Assembly (NCBI GenBank): GCA_019722365.1
Contig: JADFUC010002134.1
Coordinates: 62,001 to 126,000, forward strand
Direction: 5' to 3'
DNA length: 64,000 nt
Source: Lithospermum erythrorhizon
Lineage: Eukaryota > Streptophyta > Magnoliopsida > Boraginales > Boraginaceae
The notes below the pieces were generated by a model. The model was given only the letters and a program-made list of their open reading frames with translations, had not been told where the DNA came from and searched no databases. A program made the translations under genes and the position numbers. This document shows, piece after piece, positions 60,929 to 64,000 of this stretch. Position 1 is the first letter of the stretch. Each line of letters opens with the position of its first letter.

Positions 60929-61492
60929 TGTTGGAGTCGTATTTACTTGGATAATTTGGTGGTAGAGTTTAGATAAGCGATAAATAAGTTTGGATAACTT
61001 GATGGATAAGTTTGGATAACTTGGAGTCGAATCGGCTGGAGTACGTAATATATTAGGTAAATAGCTTTGCTTGTATATATAGAGGTTTCTTGGCTATGAT
61101 TTTGTATGGTAGAAAAAACTCAAATCTTAGAATCATAAAAGAATAATAAATTCTTGAAAAAGATTATTAGTGAGGCTGTTGTTTGATAATTTTGAAGTGC
61201 ATAAAGAGGAATTAATCAATGGAGAGATAGATAAAATAGGGTTCTTGAGTAGTCGTATAAACAATTAACTTGCGAAGTTATTAGGTGGATTCTGACGGTG
61301 GATTAGGCTCTCATAATGAGAATTGGAGCCTGATCTTGTCTAAATATATTGCTTTCTCTTTCTGTTTGTCATATCTGAATTAGTATATGATTATCAATCC
61401 GGAAGTAGTTTATCATTTTGGGTGGAATCTGGTTATTATATTAATTTGAGGTACCACAAATTAGTCTAGTAACGGTGTAGGATTCCTAATAA
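60929..61492 (+). repeat. 5' LTR of copia element 2
   Basis: Begins TGTTGGAGTCG and shares long blocks with the 3' copy: 'ggataatttggtgg', 'gattttgtatgg(t/a)agaaaaa', 'aatcataaaagaataata', 'gggttcttgagtagtc' and 'caatc(c/a)ggaagtag'. It contains several 'tttggataacttgatgga' minisatellite units. Confidence 0.88.
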
Positions 61493-61540
61493 TTGATATC
61501 GAAGCGGGTTGTGATAATCAAGAAGTAATTCAGAGGGATT

Positions 61541-62018
61541 ATGGTTGGAGACGAAGGAGTTGTGATACTGCAAGGTATGAAGCTGTTTGATGGAACTAAT
61601 TTTCCGTTGTGGAATATGCAAATTGAAGCTATACGTATCACGAGGACTTGGTTGAACTACTATACGAGAAGCGAAAGAGATGAGTTTAGAGAAGTGGAGC
61701 AAGCTGAAGCAGAGAAAAGTTCTAGGGGCGATCCGATTGAAGCTTAGCGTGCGTATCTCGTAATGTATGGCGAAAAGAGACCCGCAATGATGGGGGCAAT
61801 GAGGGTATTTAGCCGGATACGTACTTAGAAACCCTTTACTCGTAATAAGATATATAACATGAAAAATCTCTTTAATGAAGATGGTTGAAGGTACTTCTGT
61901 GAACACATACTTGAATAATATGAATAATATTATTAATCAATTAGCAACTGTCGGATTTGTTGTTGATAATGAACGGAAAGCCTTAATTATTTTGCTTAAA
62001 GCTGCAAATAGTTTTTGA
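61541..62018 (+). pseudogene. Copia gag remnant
   Basis: The reading MKLFDGTNFPLWNMQIEAIR near the start is the usual opening of copia gag (UBN2-type). After stops and shifts, YLNNMNNIINQLATVGFVVD (about 61907-61966) continues the same domain. The frame is then interrupted by other repetitive DNA. Confidence 0.8.
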
Positions 62019-62199
62019 ATCCATGAGGGTTCGGTGAGTCGTTCTGTGGGAAGGACCCGTTGAGCTAAGGATATTGTTGCTTTCAGTTTTTGGATGAGGA
62101 AATTTGATTAAAGAAACAAGTGCGGTGAATTTAGGGCTGCTTTTATTTAGCAAAAAGGGATGGAAGTAGGAAGAATTTGAATCAGAAACTTTATACAAA

Positions 62200-63100
62200 A
62201 CCAAAGGGGAGAGAGGGGGAGGGCCGGCGAGTTCTATTTGGGAGGATGAAATGAGAGTGCTTAGGTTTTCATTTCATATTTTTCCTTATATAGTCCCTCT
62301 TGGTTTCGGTCGAATAGCTTGACTCGTTTGATAAATAGTCGACTCGTTAAGCCATTAACTAACTTATTACTAAACGAGTAAGTAACTAAACAAGTTACTA
62401 ATAAGTTTCCCTCGTTAAACCATCAATTGAAATAGCAATTTAATTGATCCGGTTTGTCAATTTGTATTTTACATTATCGATGTAAATTCTCGATTAGGAT
62501 ATCTACGTTGATTTCAATCAACACCGAATTTATGATCTCGATTTAATTCCATACATGGAATATAACTTCAGCGTCATTTATATATGTGCTGGCCTTGCGA
62601 GGCCGAGATAATATTAGATGTATAATAATATAGCGACCGTTATGATTATTATATCGGTTATGCATGGGATTAAATCGATCTGGCGTAACCACGATATTAT
62701 CGTGAGTTCCATTTAGTAATTTACAATTACTATTTATTGAACACTTAGTTTGAGTAATCTCGTTTAATAAAAATGTAAATGAATTGTTAATTGTCATGAG
62801 GGCATAATTATAGAAATCAAAATGCTCTGATTTCCAAACGGTTATAACGGTTATGCATGGGATCACAGCAATGCGTACCCACGGTATTATCGTGAGAACC
62901 CGACTAGTAATTAAAATTACTATAGTTGAGCATTTACGTTTATATAATCCGTTTAACTAACATAGTAAATGAATTGTTACAACAATTGTCGCTGACGGGC
63001 ATAATTTATGAAACCAATAATTATTGATTTCCAGCGGTAAGAGATTACCGACCCCTTAATGATACCTTTAACTCAAAGAAGGTTTTACGATCAAACCTTT
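62200..63100. repeat. Insert with a 193-bp tandem duplication inside copia element 2
   Basis: The block starting CGGTTATGCATGGGAT occurs at 62655 and 62848 (spacing 193). Each copy continues through 'ttatcgtgag', 'ttactat', 'gtaaatgaattgtta' and 'gggcataatt'. A partial third copy begins near 63030. A TATA-like 'ccttatatagtccctc' lies at 62284-62299. It may be a solo LTR or TRIM inserted in the gag region; boundaries are uncertain. Confidence 0.6.
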
Positions 63101-63466
63101 GAGATAATACGATGAATGGATCGATAGAAGGAGTCGAGCGAGAAAGAAGAGGTGGTCGTTGATGTGCGTCGAGAACTTTGGAGGATTTCGAGGCACGAGA
63201 AGAAGATCAAGAGAAGGTTTAATGGGTGAAGAAAGAGCATGCTGGCGGTTGAATGTGAAAAGAAAAAGTCGATAGGGCAATGGTTTTTAGCTATGTCTCT
63301 TCGATAGCCAAGTTGTTGACGATGATGATAATGCTTGGATTAGTGAAGAAATATTTGAAGTTGGGTTGAACGGTGGGAGTTAAAGGATGATAAACTTGGG
63401 TATTTGTTGCGTAATTTCAAGACTAATGGTAAGAAGACGGTATAAAATATGTCTTGAGTGGGAGAT

Positions 63467-64000
63467 TGTTGGAGTGTGAGCCGTATTTGGATAATTTGGT
63501 GGCGAAGTTTAGATAACTTGATGGTCGAGTCTTTGGGTAACTTGATAGAAACAAGTTTGGATAAGCTTGATGGAATGAGTTTGGATGGCTTGGAGTATAA
63601 ACGGCGGGCCCAAGTAAATACCCGATTAGTTATAAACGCTGCTTTATATATAGAATTCGTTTGGCTATTATTTTGTATGGAAGAAAAAGCTCAAATCTTA
63701 AAATCATAAAAGAATAATAGTCTTGAATGAAAAGATTATTGGTGAGGCTTGTTGTTGATAATTTCGGACTATAAGAAATTAATCAAGGGAGAGATAGATA
63801 GAATAGGGTTCTTGAGTAGTCTTGTAAACAATTCTTACTAAAGTTATTCATGGATCTGGGTAGAATTGGATTAGATCTACCATGTGAGGGTGAGCCAGGG
63901 GTAAAATTTTGTCTCGTTTATTGTTTTTGTCTTTACATTTATCGTATACGAGATTAGTATGGCATTATCCAATCAGGAAGTAGTTGCATCGTCACTGGCA
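63467..64000 (+). repeat. 3' LTR of copia element 2 (cut by window edge)
   Basis: Starts TGTTGGAGTGTGAGCC and follows the 5' LTR to the end of the window with many substitutions and small indels. Confidence 0.85.

Larger units (their letters stand above)
60929..64000 (+). mobile_element. Ty1/copia element 2, internally deleted, running off the right edge
   Basis: Two related LTRs (60929-61492 and from 63467) surround only about 2 kb of internal sequence. A primer-site-like TTGATATCGAAGCGGGTT follows the first LTR, a gag start follows that, and a polypurine stretch (GAGTGGGAGA) precedes the second LTR. Protease, integrase and reverse transcriptase are absent, so it is a deletion derivative. 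Confidence 0.85.

Overview
The window is nuclear DNA from a flowering plant, most likely a eudicot. Genes carry GT-AG introns, the background is strongly A+T-rich, and there are plant-only families (PMT-type pectin methyltransferase, SAUR, DOG1-like, NDR1/HIN1-like, 3-ketoacyl-CoA synthase) among many plant transposons. I cannot place the species. Six protein genes are well or fairly supported. All functional assignments come from reading motifs by eye; no database search was run.

Left part (1-36 kb) is the gene-bearing part. A minus-strand gene runs off the left edge (start at 2504, exons at 2292-2504, 934-1045, 596-757 and 1-9). It encodes a conserved protein whose identity I can only guess. 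An eight-exon Golgi-type PMT methyltransferase (8594-12673, 788 aa) follows, then a single-exon SAUR (15857-16165), a single-exon DOG1-like gene (26551-27387) and a two-exon NHL gene on the minus strand (35303-32789). These genes look unrelated to each other; plant neighbours are not operons. Between them lie MITEs with CTCCCTCC-type ends (one nested in another), a SINE with a perfect 13-bp target duplication inside a PMT intron, a TA microsatellite and local tandem duplications.

Middle (36.8-50.7 kb) is a transposon nest. In order it holds a 1.1-kb element with long inverted repeats (MULE-like), a decayed Ty1/copia element with both LTRs (38014-42957), an orphan cysteine-rich peptide exon, a 671-bp hAT-type non-autonomous element with an 8-bp target duplication, a decayed hAT transposase, other transposon ORF debris, and a tandem array of about 470-bp units (48892-50660).

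Right part has one clear gene, an intronless 499-aa 3-ketoacyl-CoA synthase (53869-52370, minus), then a degenerate 4.6-kb CACTA (En/Spm) element (56040-60673) with a long C-poor GTTGAATA-type simple region, and a second, internally deleted copia element (60929 to beyond the edge) with another repeat unit nested inside.

Points most worth a second look: the two-domain cysteine-rich peptide exon stranded between transposons; duplicated 5' splice-site segments in introns of two separate genes; the 470-bp tandem array; the MITE-in-MITE nest; and the C-depleted tract in the CACTA element. I did not find a clearly new multi-gene system.
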